A program made the translations under genes and the position numbers. Below, in pieces: positions 26,006 to 34,445 of a DNA stretch of 64,000 nucleotides. Position 1 is the first letter of the stretch. Each line of letters starts with the position of its first letter. A model generated the notes under the pieces. It did not search any database and was not told where the DNA came from. It was given only the letters and a program-made list of their open reading frames with translations. The DNA comes from Mucilaginibacter gossypii (GTDB lineage: Bacteria > Bacteroidota > Bacteroidia > Sphingobacteriales > Sphingobacteriaceae). Location of the stretch: contig NZ_FNCG01000001.1 in NCBI RefSeq assembly GCF_900100945.1, forward strand, positions 248,001 to 312,000, given 5' to 3'.

Positions 26006-26494
26006 TTAAAGCAAATGATTGGTTTCTTTGATAATATCCATTACAAAAGTGCTTTTTGAGTGGCCAATACCCTTTACTTCGCTTAGCTTATTTACAAAAA
26101 ACGAATGGTAACTATCCATACTTTCAGAGACAATTTTGAGCATAAAATCAAAATCGCCCGATATGTTATAGCATTCTATCACTTCGTCAAATTCCAGTAC
26201 AGCGTTAATAAAATCGGCACCTGCTTTGCGGCTATGTTCGCGCAGGGTTACCATGCAAATCACCATGATACGTTTGTTCAGCATCCGCTTATCTAAAATG
26301 GCGGTATAGCTTTTAATAACCCCCGCTTTTTCGAGGCGTTTAATGCGTTCATGTGCGGGCGTAGGGCTTAGGTTGATTTTAACGGCAATTTCCCGCACGG
26401 TAAGCTTGGCATTCCGTTCAACCAGCCGTAATATTTCGTAATCTTTTTCATCAAGATGGATGCCGGCTTTTTCTTGTTCTGTTTGTGGGGCCAT
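26006..26494 (-). CDS. Lrp/AsnC-family transcriptional regulator
   Basis: The 162-aa protein has the N-terminal winged HTH (LDEKDYEILRLVERNAKLTVREIAVKINLSPTPAHERIKRLEKAGVI) and the C-terminal RAM ligand domain (MVTLREHSRKAGADF, GDFDFMLKIV). Such regulators respond to amino acids. It is divergent from an MFS exporter 125 bp away, a standard arrangement for a regulator and the amino-acid or drug exporter that it controls. Confidence 0.92.
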   Translation of the reverse strand: MAPQTEQEKAGIHLDEKDYEILRLVERNAKLTVREIAVKINLSPTPAHERIKRLEKAGVIKSYTAILDKRMLNKRIMVICMVTLREHSRKAGADFINAVLEFDEVIECYNISGDFDFMLKIVSESMDSYHSFFVNKLSEVKGIGHSKSTFVMDIIKETNHLL

Positions 26495-26619
26495 AACGGT
26501 GTGTTAATTGGGCGTTTGTTCTTTTTTAGTGCTTGAATTTTTAATTATGTTCCAAAATTATAATAAATAATATTGTTAATTTCTATTAGCATAGTTTTGA
26601 AAGGACAAAAATCAAAATT

Positions 26620-28032
26620 ATGGCACTAAAAAAGAACAAGGTCCTGATCATATCCTCTATGGCCATATTTGTCGAAGCGCTTGACATCGCCATCATTAAC
26701 CTCACCATTCCGGCAATACAAAAGCAGTTTGTGGTCACTAACGACCAGGTTCAATGGCTTCAAACGCTCTATGTGCTATTGTACGGCGGTTTCCTGATTA
26801 TAGGAGGAAAGCTGTCTGATGTTGCCGGACCAAAGAAGGTCTTTATTACCGGTGCGGTATTATTCCTGGCAACTTCATTAGGTGCCGGCTTATCAGGTAC
26901 TTTTGTGTTTCTTAGTTTATCGAGAGCCGTACAAGGCTTGGCTGCAGCGTTGATCATGCCATCGGCACTTTCCATCGTAACGCATACTTTTACCGAAGAA
27001 CGTGAGCGGAGCAAGGCTATCGGAATCTTTAGCTCATTCGCGGCGGTTGGTTCAGGAAGCGGCCTTTCCATCGGCGGAATCATCAGCACTTACTTAGGCT
27101 GGCATTGGGTGTTTTTGATTAATGTGCCAATACTGGTTTTTATTATTGTTATAGGCTGGCTGTGCCTGGCTAATGACGCTCCTGAACAAAGGCAGTCGTC
27201 TCCCGATCTGTTTTCGGGCATTTTATTGGTGATGGGTTTGCTGATGCTTAGTTACGGTGTACACCAGCTTGCGGATATCAAACAACAATATACTTTTATT
27301 ATAATTTGTGCCATAGGCGTGGTTGTTTGCATGAGGCTGTTATATGTTCGTTTAACCCGATGTGCAAATCCGCTGATAGATCTTTCGGTTTTTAAAGCAT
27401 CATCAGTTATTACCGCAAATGGCGTATTCATTTTATTAGGCGCGTTTTTTACCGGTTACCTTTTCATTATATCTCAATTATTGCAAAAAGATATGCATTA
27501 CACCGCAGCACGGTCGGGCTTGTTACTGGTACCTTTTAGTTTTTTATCAGCTATTGTGGCTAAGTTTATGCTACCCGGCATCATGAAACGGTTAACAACC
27601 GAACAAACAGGATTGTTGGGTATGTGTTGTATGTTAACCGGGGGACTGGTTTTAATTTGCGCGGTATTTACAGGTTACTCTCTCCCTTTACTGCTGTTAT
27701 CTGCTGCTTTTATATCCGGTTTAGGTATGACCATCTGTTTTACAAGTTTGTCTGTTCTTGCTGTAAAAAACATCCCCAAACAACACTACGGGTTGGCATC
27801 AAGCCTGGGTACTACCGCTTACTTTTTAGGTGCCGGAGTAAGTTTATCTATACTCACACTTTTTATGCAAAAAAGCGATGAAGGCGCTTCCGTGAGCACT
27901 TTATCGCTTGTTATACTTAGTATGTATGCTTTAATCGGTTTGCTGTGGCTCATTATTTACGTTGTAAATTCGGTAGCCAGGAACATGCAGGTATCATTAA
28001 ACGAATCACAAAGGCTGCCCGACGTTTTTTAA
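26620..28032 (+). CDS. DHA2-type MFS exporter
   Basis: A 470-aa membrane protein with about 14 hydrophobic segments. TM1 carries ALDIAIINLTIPAIQ, loop 2-3 carries GGKLSDVAGPKKVF (motif A) and TM5 SSFAAVGSGSGLSIGG (motif C). It is a proton-coupled exporter of the inner membrane. It is divergent from an Lrp-type gene, which suggests amino-acid-responsive control. A possible -7 box, TAGTTTTG at 26592-26599, precedes it. Its 3-prime end overlaps the convergent DinB gene by 27 bp. Confidence 0.9.
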   Translation: MALKKNKVLIISSMAIFVEALDIAIINLTIPAIQKQFVVTNDQVQWLQTLYVLLYGGFLIIGGKLSDVAGPKKVFITGAVLFLATSLGAGLSGTFVFLSLSRAVQGLAAALIMPSALSIVTHTFTEERERSKAIGIFSSFAAVGSGSGLSIGGIISTYLGWHWVFLINVPILVFIIVIGWLCLANDAPEQRQSSPDLFSGILLVMGLLMLSYGVHQLADIKQQYTFIIICAIGVVVCMRLLYVRLTRCANPLIDLSVFKASSVITANGVFILLGAFFTGYLFIISQLLQKDMHYTAARSGLLLVPFSFLSAIVAKFMLPGIMKRLTTEQTGLLGMCCMLTGGLVLICAVFTGYSLPLLLLSAAFISGLGMTICFTSLSVLAVKNIPKQHYGLASSLGTTAYFLGAGVSLSILTLFMQKSDEGASVSTLSLVILSMYALIGLLWLIIYVVNSVARNMQVSLNESQRLPDVF

Positions 28033-28542
28033 CTGGTGAATGTGCTTCTGAGTATGATAGCAAATAAGATAGAGCCATTCTAACCGGGTAAGTTCACCAA
28101 AAAAAGGAACTACCAGGTCAGTACTAATGGCATAAAGATCTTTGGAGTTAATTACTTCTTTAACCTGGATGATAACTGTTTGTAATAATTCGATAAGCTC
28201 AGATTTATTGTGCGGCCCATCTGATGGCAATATGTTTGATGCTGATTTGAATTTAGCCTCAAAATCAAGAAACAGGTCTTTTATCATTTTGACTTTTTCG
28301 GCCGGATCTCTTTTTGCTGCTTTGTCTGCACTGTTAAGTACCGGAACAAGTTGTAAAGCTGATTTAAAAACATGCTCCGCTATCTGTCCGGCTGTCCATC
28401 CGCCGTGGGGTGGTACAATATTAATTTGTTGCTCATTGAATAAAGCAATGGTTGATAAAAGGTTGCTGGCAGTATCCTCAAATACTGCCAGTAAGTTAAT
28501 GCGTGCATCGGTTTGGAGGGTGGTGGTTATTTGATTTTCCAT
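28006..28542 (-). CDS. DinB-family protein
   Basis: From the ATG at 28542 the product is 178 aa; the longer frame adds 11 residues of weak character. It has the four-helix DinB/YfiT bundle: GGWTAGQIAEHVFKSA with the first metal-site histidine and, at the C-terminus, TRLEWLYLICYHTQKHIHQLKNV with the histidine pair. Members include metal-dependent thiol transferases acting with bacillithiol, mycothiol or glutathione. The 3-prime end overlaps the MFS gene by 27 bp. Confidence 0.83.
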   Translation of the reverse strand: MENQITTTLQTDARINLLAVFEDTASNLLSTIALFNEQQINIVPPHGGWTAGQIAEHVFKSALQLVPVLNSADKAAKRDPAEKVKMIKDLFLDFEAKFKSASNILPSDGPHNKSELIELLQTVIIQVKEVINSKDLYAISTDLVVPFFGELTRLEWLYLICYHTQKHIHQLKNVGQPL

Positions 28543-28648
28543 GATGTTTTGAAAATGATTTATACAAATCTCCATGCAAAATCAAAATTTACACCTTGTC
28601 GTTTGTGCCATAATTGGGGTGGTTTTGCGCCATTGCGTGTGCAGGCAT

Positions 28649-29062
28649 TTATCTTTTCTTTTCACCCAATGAAAACCAATTACCCGAGTCGTCTTTGAAT
28701 AAAGCTTCAAAGCCGTAAAACTCTTTGGTGGGGGCTTTAGTAAACTCAACACCTTTCGCTTTTAACTCTTAGTAAGTAGCTATAAGGTCGTTGCATTCAA
28801 AAACTCCGAACCCAAAGGTACCGCGCTGTACCAATTCGCGCATTTGATGTGCCGACTGTGCGTCGAACATCATTCCCTCCGTTACAGCCATGAGTGATAT
28901 TTCCAATTCGGGCTGTCCGGGAGCACACACAGTGAGCCAGCGCATTCCCGGCCCCATGGCAGCATCTGTATTTACGGTAAAGCCTAATTTGTTTACATAA
29001 AAATCATAAGCGCTGTCCTGGTCAAGTACAAATACGCTTACATGGTTTAATTTGGTTATCAT
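28649..29062 (-). pseudogene. VOC-family gene interrupted by an in-frame stop
   Basis: From ATG at 29062 the frame encodes a VOC protein (MITKLNHVSVFVLDQDSAYDFYVNKLGFTV, then GPGMRWLTVCAPGQPELEISL). Codon 98 is TAA at 28769-28771. The same frame then continues without gaps with ELKAKGVEFTKAPTKEF and DDSGNWFSLGEKKR to a TAA at 28649-28651, which is exactly the expected VOC C-terminus. A single substitution restores a 137-aa protein. The truncated product would lack the last beta-strands and a metal ligand. It lies 49 bp after the broken AraC gene, probably its regulator. Confidence 0.75.
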
Positions 29063-29111
29063 GTTAATGTTGTTTGATAAACCAAAAGTCGTTATCAAAA
29101 AAGAACCGGGC

Positions 29112-29548
29112 TTATTGAAAATTGCGATTTCGCAGCCATTCTTTTTTCCGGGCAAAGCAACCGGGTATAAATTTGAGAGGCGATTGCTGCATCTCCGCTT
29201 GCCGTTTAAGTTCTGTTTGCTGGTAGTTGGCAGGAGAACAGGAGGTGATCTTTTTAAATAAAGCAAAAAATGAAGTAACACTGCCAAAACCTACAGCATA
29301 ACAAACATCAGCAACGGGAAGGCCTTTTTTTAATTGCAGCCGGGCGTTTTCAACCCGCACCTGGATGAGGTACTGATGCGGTGTTTTACCATAGATGTTC
29401 TTAAACAACCTGATGAAATGATATTTGGAAAAATACGCTTCGTCGGCAATATCGTTCAGGTCGATCGGTTCATGATAGTTTTATCAATGAACAACTTAGC
29501 CTGTACAAGCCTGCGGTAAAGGTATATTTTGGGTAATTGATCGGTCAT
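29112..29548 (-). pseudogene. AraC-type HTH gene broken by a one-base deletion
   Basis: The N-terminal part from ATG 29548 (MTDQLPKIYLYRRLVQAKLFID) leaves frame at the four-A run (plus strand T-run 29479-29482). Adding one A gives KNYHEPIDLNDIADEAYFSKYHFIRLFKN, which joins the downstream frame (KTPHQYLIQVRVENARLQL, VADVCYAVGFGSVTSFFALFKK). The restored protein is a 145-aa AraC HTH protein without a sensor domain. It is probably the regulator of the adjacent VOC gene, which is also broken. The lesion may be real decay, a slippage switch or a sequencing error. Confidence 0.75.
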
Positions 29549-29587
29549 TTCAGGTATAAATATCGGCTTTTATTATTTGAAAACGCG

Positions 29588-30790
29588 CTACCTGTTAAAA
29601 CCGAACAATTGAACATGTTCGTTCTTTCTCTCCATGATAAGATCATGGAGAATTTCGGCAGCAATTACGCTAAAAGTGATACCATTACCTCCAAAGCCAA
29701 GCGCAAAATAAGTGTCCGGTCTTTCGGGGATGCAGCCAATATAAGGCAAGCCATCTTTAGTGATTGCAAAAGCTCCGGCCCAGCTAAAATCAGCTTTTAA
29801 TGGGATGTGCGGCATTTTTTTGAGAAAAGCCTGCTGTAGCATATCCGCCTTTCGTTTAATAACAGAAGGAGGTATATGCGGATGATGAAACTGGTCATCG
29901 CGGCCTCCAATCAGGATTCGGTTTTCGCCCACGGCCCTAAAATACATGTAGGGTACGGCAGTTTCCCAAATCAAACTGTTCTTATACCAGAAACGTACAT
30001 CGGGTAAAGGCTCAGAAACCAGTGCGTAAGTTGAGTTTATTTCGGCTATTTTTTTAGGAATGTATTTTAAACTTTCGTAACCGCATGCAATAATCAGCTT
30101 TTTAGCTTTGATAACTGAGCCGTTGGCGGTTTGCAGCGTTATGCCTTGTTTATGATGCTCAATGGTTTTAATATCGGTATTGCTGTATATTTTATGACCG
30201 GCTTTGCCAAAATTTGTAAGTAAAGCATGGGTAAGCAAGTATGCGTCAACCTCACCGCCATCTGTGGAGAAAATAGCCCCGGAAGCTTTAAACCCAAATT
30301 TCTGTTCAATTTCATCAGCTTCGAGCCATTGTACCTCAAAGCCATGTTTTTTACGGAAGTTATATTCCTGATTTAGTGAATTTGTATGTGTTTTGAAGCT
30401 GGCATACTGCAAACTTGGCCTCAAGCTAAAATCAAAGCCAGGTTTAAGCGATTTACATAAATCAGCAATGTCATAAATAGCTTTGCGGCAAAGTTGATAG
30501 CTTGTTACGGCATTTGCTTCGCCAACCAGATCTTTTAAAGATGTAAGGGGCGTATCAATTTCATATTGCAGGAACGCAGTGCTGGCCGCGGTACTGCCCA
30601 TACCAACGTGGCGCTTATCAAAAACAGCTATACTTAAACCCGAGTTGCGGAGCTGCCAGGCTGTTAAAGCGGCGCTGATGCCGGCTCCAATAATGGCCAC
30701 ATCCAGCTTCAAATCTTTTTGAAGAGAAGGGTAGGAGGCAACTATGCCATCTTTTATTAGCCAGTAAGGCTGTTGTTCATATAAATTCAT
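29588..30790 (-). CDS. FAD-dependent oxidoreductase (DAO fold)
   Basis: The 400-aa enzyme has an FAD-binding Rossmann motif (VAIIGAGISAALTAWQLRNSG, about residues 31-51, with the E/D replaced by VFDKRHVGMGSTAAS downstream) and the DAO C-terminal signature (FSWAGAFAITKDGLPYIGCIP, then ALGFGGNGITFSVIAAEIL). Relatives oxidise amino acids or amines such as gamma-glutamylputrescine. It is cytoplasmic and monocistronic, 39 bp downstream of where the AraC gene starts on the same strand. Substrate unknown. Confidence 0.87.
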   Translation of the reverse strand: MNLYEQQPYWLIKDGIVASYPSLQKDLKLDVAIIGAGISAALTAWQLRNSGLSIAVFDKRHVGMGSTAASTAFLQYEIDTPLTSLKDLVGEANAVTSYQLCRKAIYDIADLCKSLKPGFDFSLRPSLQYASFKTHTNSLNQEYNFRKKHGFEVQWLEADEIEQKFGFKASGAIFSTDGGEVDAYLLTHALLTNFGKAGHKIYSNTDIKTIEHHKQGITLQTANGSVIKAKKLIIACGYESLKYIPKKIAEINSTYALVSEPLPDVRFWYKNSLIWETAVPYMYFRAVGENRILIGGRDDQFHHPHIPPSVIKRKADMLQQAFLKKMPHIPLKADFSWAGAFAITKDGLPYIGCIPERPDTYFALGFGGNGITFSVIAAEILHDLIMERKNEHVQLFGFNR

Positions 30791-30967
30791 GGATTTGAAC
30801 TGCTATAGCATAACAACATGCAATCCTTTTTTAAGTTTTTTGGAGAGAAATCAAGTGTAATAGCAAGATTGTTCGATATTGTGAGAAACCATAAAGAATT
30901 TAATTTAAGGCAATATTTTGTTAATGAGCAGATTATAGGCAGGCTTGCAAAATCTTTCAAAAAAAAT

Positions 30968-30997
30968 TTTGCAACTTAATTTAAAATCATACTTTTG
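30968..30997 (+). promoter_or_regulatory. Consensus promoter of the tRNA-Pro genes
   Basis: A -33 TTTG (30968-30971) and a -7 TACTTTTG (30990-30997) are 18 bp apart, a near-ideal Bacteroidota housekeeping promoter. Transcription would start around 31004, about a dozen bases before the first tRNA. Confidence 0.7.
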
Positions 30998-31015
30998 CAC
31001 ACCCAATCAGGGAGA

Positions 31016-31089
31016 CGGGATGTAGCGTAGCCCGGTATCGCGCCACATTTGGGATGTGGAGGCCGCAGGTTCGAATCCTGCCATCCCGA
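31016..31089 (+). tRNA. tRNA-Pro (UGG), first copy
   Basis: The 74-nt cloverleaf is complete: acceptor CGGGATG/CATCCCG (31016-31022 with 31082-31088), discriminator A at 31089, anticodon stem CCACA/TGTGG with loop TTTGGGA and anticodon TGG at 31050-31052, and T-loop GGTTCGAATCC. CCA is not encoded. An identical copy lies 169 bp downstream. Confidence 0.95.
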
Positions 31090-31107
31090 CTAAAGCGATA
31101 CTAAGTA

Positions 31108-31146
31108 TCAAAACCCTCTAAATTGAATTTTAGAGGGTTTTCTTTT
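31108..31146 (+). terminator. Terminator after the first tRNA-Pro
   Basis: The arms AAAACCCTCTAAA and TTTAGAGGGTTTT form a long A/T-flanked stem with a short loop, ending in TCTTTT. The same hairpin follows the second tRNA copy. Confidence 0.8.
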
Positions 31147-31184
31147 CTGATTGGTGGAATCATAATACCCGGCGAAAGCCAAAG

Positions 31185-31258
31185 CGGGATGTAGCGTAGC
31201 CCGGTATCGCGCCACATTTGGGATGTGGAGGCCGCAGGTTCGAATCCTGCCATCCCGA
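31185..31258 (+). tRNA. tRNA-Pro (UGG), second copy
   Basis: This copy is identical over 74 nt to the first, with anticodon TGG at 31219-31221. The duplicated unit includes the tRNA and the terminator that follows it. No separate promoter is visible between the copies, and a terminator separates them, so this copy may depend on read-through or an unseen start site. Confidence 0.95.
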
Positions 31259-31277
31259 CAAAAGCGATACCAAGTAT

Positions 31278-31317
31278 CAAAACCCTCTAAATTGAAATTT
31301 TAGAGGGTTTTCTTTTT
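31278..31317 (+). terminator. Terminator after the second tRNA-Pro
   Basis: The same hairpin as after the first copy, with one extra A in the loop (AAAACCCTCTAAA / TTTTAGAGGGTTTT followed by CTTTTT). Confidence 0.8.
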
Positions 31318-31497
31318 ACAGATTCATGTTTATTTGCTTCCATGCTTGATCTTCTTTAATGGTGAGCAACCAGAGTCATTTCTTCGCTTACAAGCATATT
31401 TTGTCGCAATTCTCCCCTAAGTAGTCGTTTTTGCACGCTATCAAACCCTGAAATGAGTTCCATTTTTGTATTGATAATAAAATCAAACTTAAACGCC

Positions 31498-32370
31498 ATG
31501 AAAAATTTACTCCATGTACTTGATGCTCTTAAATCAATACTGTTCATTGTAATTATGTTTGCAACATCACGATCAAACGGACAACAAATAAAGCCTTCCA
31601 ACAGTGGCTATGCGCCTGTGAACGGTATCAAAGTTTATTATGAGGTATATGGCGAGGGTAAACCGCTCATTTTACTGCATGGCGCTTTTATGACAATTGA
31701 CGGAAACTGGGCCGAATTGATCCCTGAACTATCAAAAAACAGGAAAGTAATTGCTATTGAATTACAGGGACACGGACATACACCGTTTTCGGATAGAAAG
31801 TTATCATATGCTACCTTAGCGCATGATGTAGAAGGAGTGATGGATTACCTGAAAATTGACAGTGCCGACGTAGCAGGATATAGTATGGGTGGCTCTGTGG
31901 CTTACAAGTTTGCTATACAAGCCCCTAAACGGTTAAAAAAATTAGTGATCATTTCTTCTACTTATAAAAGTAGCGGCTGGCTGCCTGAAATAACCAATGC
32001 ATTTAAATCCTGGAAGCCCGAACTTTTTATGAATACTCTTATGAAAGCCGCATACGATGCAATAGCCCCAGATAAAACAAAATGGTCAAAGTTTATAGGG
32101 CAGATGATCGCTTTCGCGCGGGAGCCGTTCGACTTTGGTGATGTAAATATTTCGAAAATTTCTGCGCCGGCATTGATCATAGCAGGTGACAACGACGGGT
32201 TGGACAAATTTGAATTGGCAAAAACATATAAATTATTGGGAGGCGGCGTTTCTGCTGATTTAGCGCCAATGCCAAAATCGCAATTGGCCATTGTCCCTTC
32301 GCAAGGACATGTAAGCCTGATGATGCAGACAACAACACTGTTGACCTACTTAAGCAATTTTTTAAAGTAA
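31498..32370 (+). CDS. Exported alpha/beta hydrolase
   Basis: Counted from the ATG at 31498 the protein is 290 aa and opens with a signal-like helix (LHVLDALKSILFIVIMFATSRSNGQQ). It is an alpha/beta-hydrolase: oxyanion loop LILLHGAFM, nucleophile S129 in AGYSMGGSV, an acid in IIAGDNDGLD and the histidine in PSQGHVSLM. The substrate is unknown; esterase or haloalkane/epoxide-type chemistry is typical. The upstream frame to 31453 is an extension without signal character. It is preceded by the tRNA terminator. Confidence 0.85.
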   Translation: MKNLLHVLDALKSILFIVIMFATSRSNGQQIKPSNSGYAPVNGIKVYYEVYGEGKPLILLHGAFMTIDGNWAELIPELSKNRKVIAIELQGHGHTPFSDRKLSYATLAHDVEGVMDYLKIDSADVAGYSMGGSVAYKFAIQAPKRLKKLVIISSTYKSSGWLPEITNAFKSWKPELFMNTLMKAAYDAIAPDKTKWSKFIGQMIAFAREPFDFGDVNISKISAPALIIAGDNDGLDKFELAKTYKLLGGGVSADLAPMPKSQLAIVPSQGHVSLMMQTTTLLTYLSNFLK

Positions 32371-32570
32371 GCTGATGCAAATGCATGCTAACAGAAAAAC
32401 GTTATCAGAATTTAGCTTTTTGATCAGGCAGCTTCTCTAATAAGGATATTGGCTTCGCAAGTATTTGAAAGAGTAGGTCAAATGATCTTTTGAAGAAATG
32501 CTTTGAACTTCTTGTCGCTCAATCAACACTCTTTTCAATCAAATCTTCATTATAATTGTTGTTGCCTAAA

Positions 32571-32578
32571 AAGGAGGA
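32571..32578 (+). promoter_or_regulatory. Strong Shine-Dalgarno before the small acidic protein gene
   Basis: AAGGAGGA ends 3 bp before the ATG at 32582. Such a full-length SD is unusual next to the A-rich or absent ribosome sites seen for most genes in this window, though the spacing is short. Confidence 0.5.
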
Positions 32579-32581
32579 AGC

Positions 32582-32776
32582 ATGCCCTGGTATAACGGAG
32601 ACTACCCGCCATCTTACAAAAATCAACCTCCCAAATTGCGGGAAAAGGCCGTAGAAATTGCTAATGAAATTTTGAAGGAAAGCGGGGATGAAGGCCTGGC
32701 CATAGCCACAGGTTTAAAAAAGGCACGGGAATATTTTAAAGATCATCCCGAAGAAGCTGATGCTGACAACGATTAA
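32582..32776 (+). CDS. Small conserved protein with MPWYNGDYPPSYKN start
   Basis: A 64-aa protein. The start MPWYNGDYPPSYKN followed by KLREKAVEIANEILKESGDEGLAIATGLKKAREYF matches a widespread small-protein family, similar in layout to ChaB-like and DUF2188-associated domains, that is often induced under stress. There is no signal or membrane segment, and the helix-turn-helix-like body is charged. It stands alone, with a strong SD. The precise role is not known. Confidence 0.72.
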   Translation: MPWYNGDYPPSYKNQPPKLREKAVEIANEILKESGDEGLAIATGLKKAREYFKDHPEEADADND

Positions 32777-32792
32777 ATTGTTCAGGAGGCTA

Positions 32793-33160
32793 TTAAAACA
32801 TCGCTGCGCTTTTGGGGGTTACTTTACCGATCCTTTTATCCCTGCGCGAAACAAGTTCGCAAAGCTGGATTGCCGAATTCTCAAAATCATCGTGGCTGTC
32901 ACTAAGCAGGAGCCAGGCTGTATCAAAGCCCTCGTCTAATACAAAATCAGTGACGGCCGGTATTTCCCTTTTGAGGCTGGCATGATTTTCCCGCGTGGTA
33001 GAGATCCAAATACCGTTATGCTGCGGATTTTTACTAACCTTTCGGAAGATCAGCACAATCTTTTTTCGAAATAGATATAGAACATGCCTACCGCCGGCTT
33101 GATGATTATACCTGTCGGCAGGTAATCGAGCAGGAAGTCAAATGGCACGGGTTTTTTCAT
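32793..33160 (-). pseudogene. Hypothetical protein gene broken by a one-base deletion in a poly-A run
   Basis: The frame from ATG 33160 (MKKPVPFDFLLDYLPTGIIIKPAVGMFYIYFEKR) stops early, right at a six-A run (plus strand T-run 33061-33066). Adding one A restores KIVLIFRKVSKNPQHNGIWISTTRENH and the downstream frame to the stop at 32793, giving 122 aa. Without it only an 87-aa C-terminal frame remains. The protein is soluble-looking, with acidic C-terminal helices; I do not recognise its family. The break has the same form as those in the DoxX and AraC genes. Confidence 0.65.
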
Positions 33161-33469
33161 GGTTTTTCAACGAATGTGCAATATAGTATACCTGATGAAA
33201 ATAGAGGGCTTTTCATTTGGTTTGGCAGACCGACGGTGAACGAACTCATGTCATAATATGCCGCTTAAATGTCACTAATGCACCTTGTCTGTCCATGAAA
33301 AACCAATTAGTTTTGAGGTAGTTAATAAGAAAAATCAGAACAGATTAGGGTCTTGAGTTCTTAGTCCGGATAAAGGCTGCAAGGTGAAGCCTTAACCGGC
33401 GGTGCTGCCTGTAAAAACAATTAACGCTTACAATTTTTTATTATATATCACCACTAAAATCATTTACCC
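33161..33469. other. Intergenic region before the two-domain VOC gene
   Basis: About 309 bp without a supportable frame, hairpin or RNA gene. The stretch before 33470 is AT-rich and presumably holds the VOC promoter. Confidence 0.45.
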
Positions 33470-34375
33470 ATGTTACCCATCAAACCACACATCTGGTTCG
33501 ACCAGGATAAAGCCCGGGAAGCTGCCGAGTTTTATGCAACCTTAATGCCCGATTCGGCTTTAAACTATGTTAATCATTTTCCAATGCCCGGCGGAGAGTG
33601 CGAAATAGTTGAATTTACCTTTGCCGGCCAGCCATTCCTGGGCATCAGCGCCGGGGATGGATTAAAGATCAGTCCCTCTATTTCTTTTATGATCAATTTT
33701 GATCCGTCGCGTGACTCGGATGCCGGAGGGCGTATTGACGAAGTTTGGAGCAAACTGTCAGAAAACGGAAAGATAATGATGCCGCTCGACCGCTATCCTT
33801 TCAGCGAGCGTTACGGTTGGGTAAGCGATAAATATGGCGTGTCATGGCAACTGATACTGACCAATCCGGCAGGTGAGGAAAGACCAGTGATTGTTCCGTC
33901 GCTGATGTATACGGACTTGGTGGCCGGTAAAGCTAATGAAGCCATCGACTTTTATTGTTCTGTATTTAAAGAAGGCAAACGGGGTATTACAGCCCCACGT
34001 CCAGAGGATATGGGGCCTGATAAAGCCGGCACGCTTATGTTTGCCGATTTTCATATCGACCAAACCTGGCTGGCAGCGATGGACAGCGCGCATCCGCACG
34101 GTTTTAGTTTTAACGATGCAGTGTCACTATTGATTCCTTGTGAAACGCAGGAAGAGATTGATTATTACTGGTCGGCGCTTTCAGCTGATGGCAAACCCGG
34201 CCAATGCGGTTGGCTGAAGGACAAATATGGCGTGTCCTGGCAGGTTGCATCAACAGTTATGTTAAAAACACTGAAAAACGGCAGCCCCGAACAAATTGCA
34301 CGCATTACGCAGGCTTTTATGACGATGAAGAAAGTTGACGTCGCAGCCCTGCAGCGGGCTTCTGATGGCCTGTGA
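33470..34375 (+). CDS. Two-domain PhnB-like VOC protein (3-dmu-9_3-mt fold)
   Basis: A 301-aa protein made of two tandem PhnB-like VOC domains. The first (about 1-140) contains KPHIWFDQDKAREAAEFYATLMPDS and the end box YGWVSDKYGVSWQLIL; the second (about 150-270) contains MYTDLVAGKANEAIDFYCSVF and CGWLKDKYGVSWQVAS. The two halves are clearly duplicated. Related proteins were named after 3-demethylubiquinone methyltransferase but usually lack that activity and bind small ligands. It is cytoplasmic and monocistronic. Confidence 0.9.
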   Translation: MLPIKPHIWFDQDKAREAAEFYATLMPDSALNYVNHFPMPGGECEIVEFTFAGQPFLGISAGDGLKISPSISFMINFDPSRDSDAGGRIDEVWSKLSENGKIMMPLDRYPFSERYGWVSDKYGVSWQLILTNPAGEERPVIVPSLMYTDLVAGKANEAIDFYCSVFKEGKRGITAPRPEDMGPDKAGTLMFADFHIDQTWLAAMDSAHPHGFSFNDAVSLLIPCETQEEIDYYWSALSADGKPGQCGWLKDKYGVSWQVASTVMLKTLKNGSPEQIARITQAFMTMKKVDVAALQRASDGL

Positions 34376-34445
34376 CCGGTATCGGCGTGATGCTGCTATT
34401 AGCTGTTAACTTCCCGGACTTGGCATATTCCGCAGCATTAGGTTC

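Noticed and set aside
31016-31258. The tRNA pair as a mobile-element attachment site
   Set aside because: The repeat is a whole tRNA-plus-terminator unit, not a short 3-prime tRNA fragment, and there is no integrase or foreign cargo between or beside the copies.
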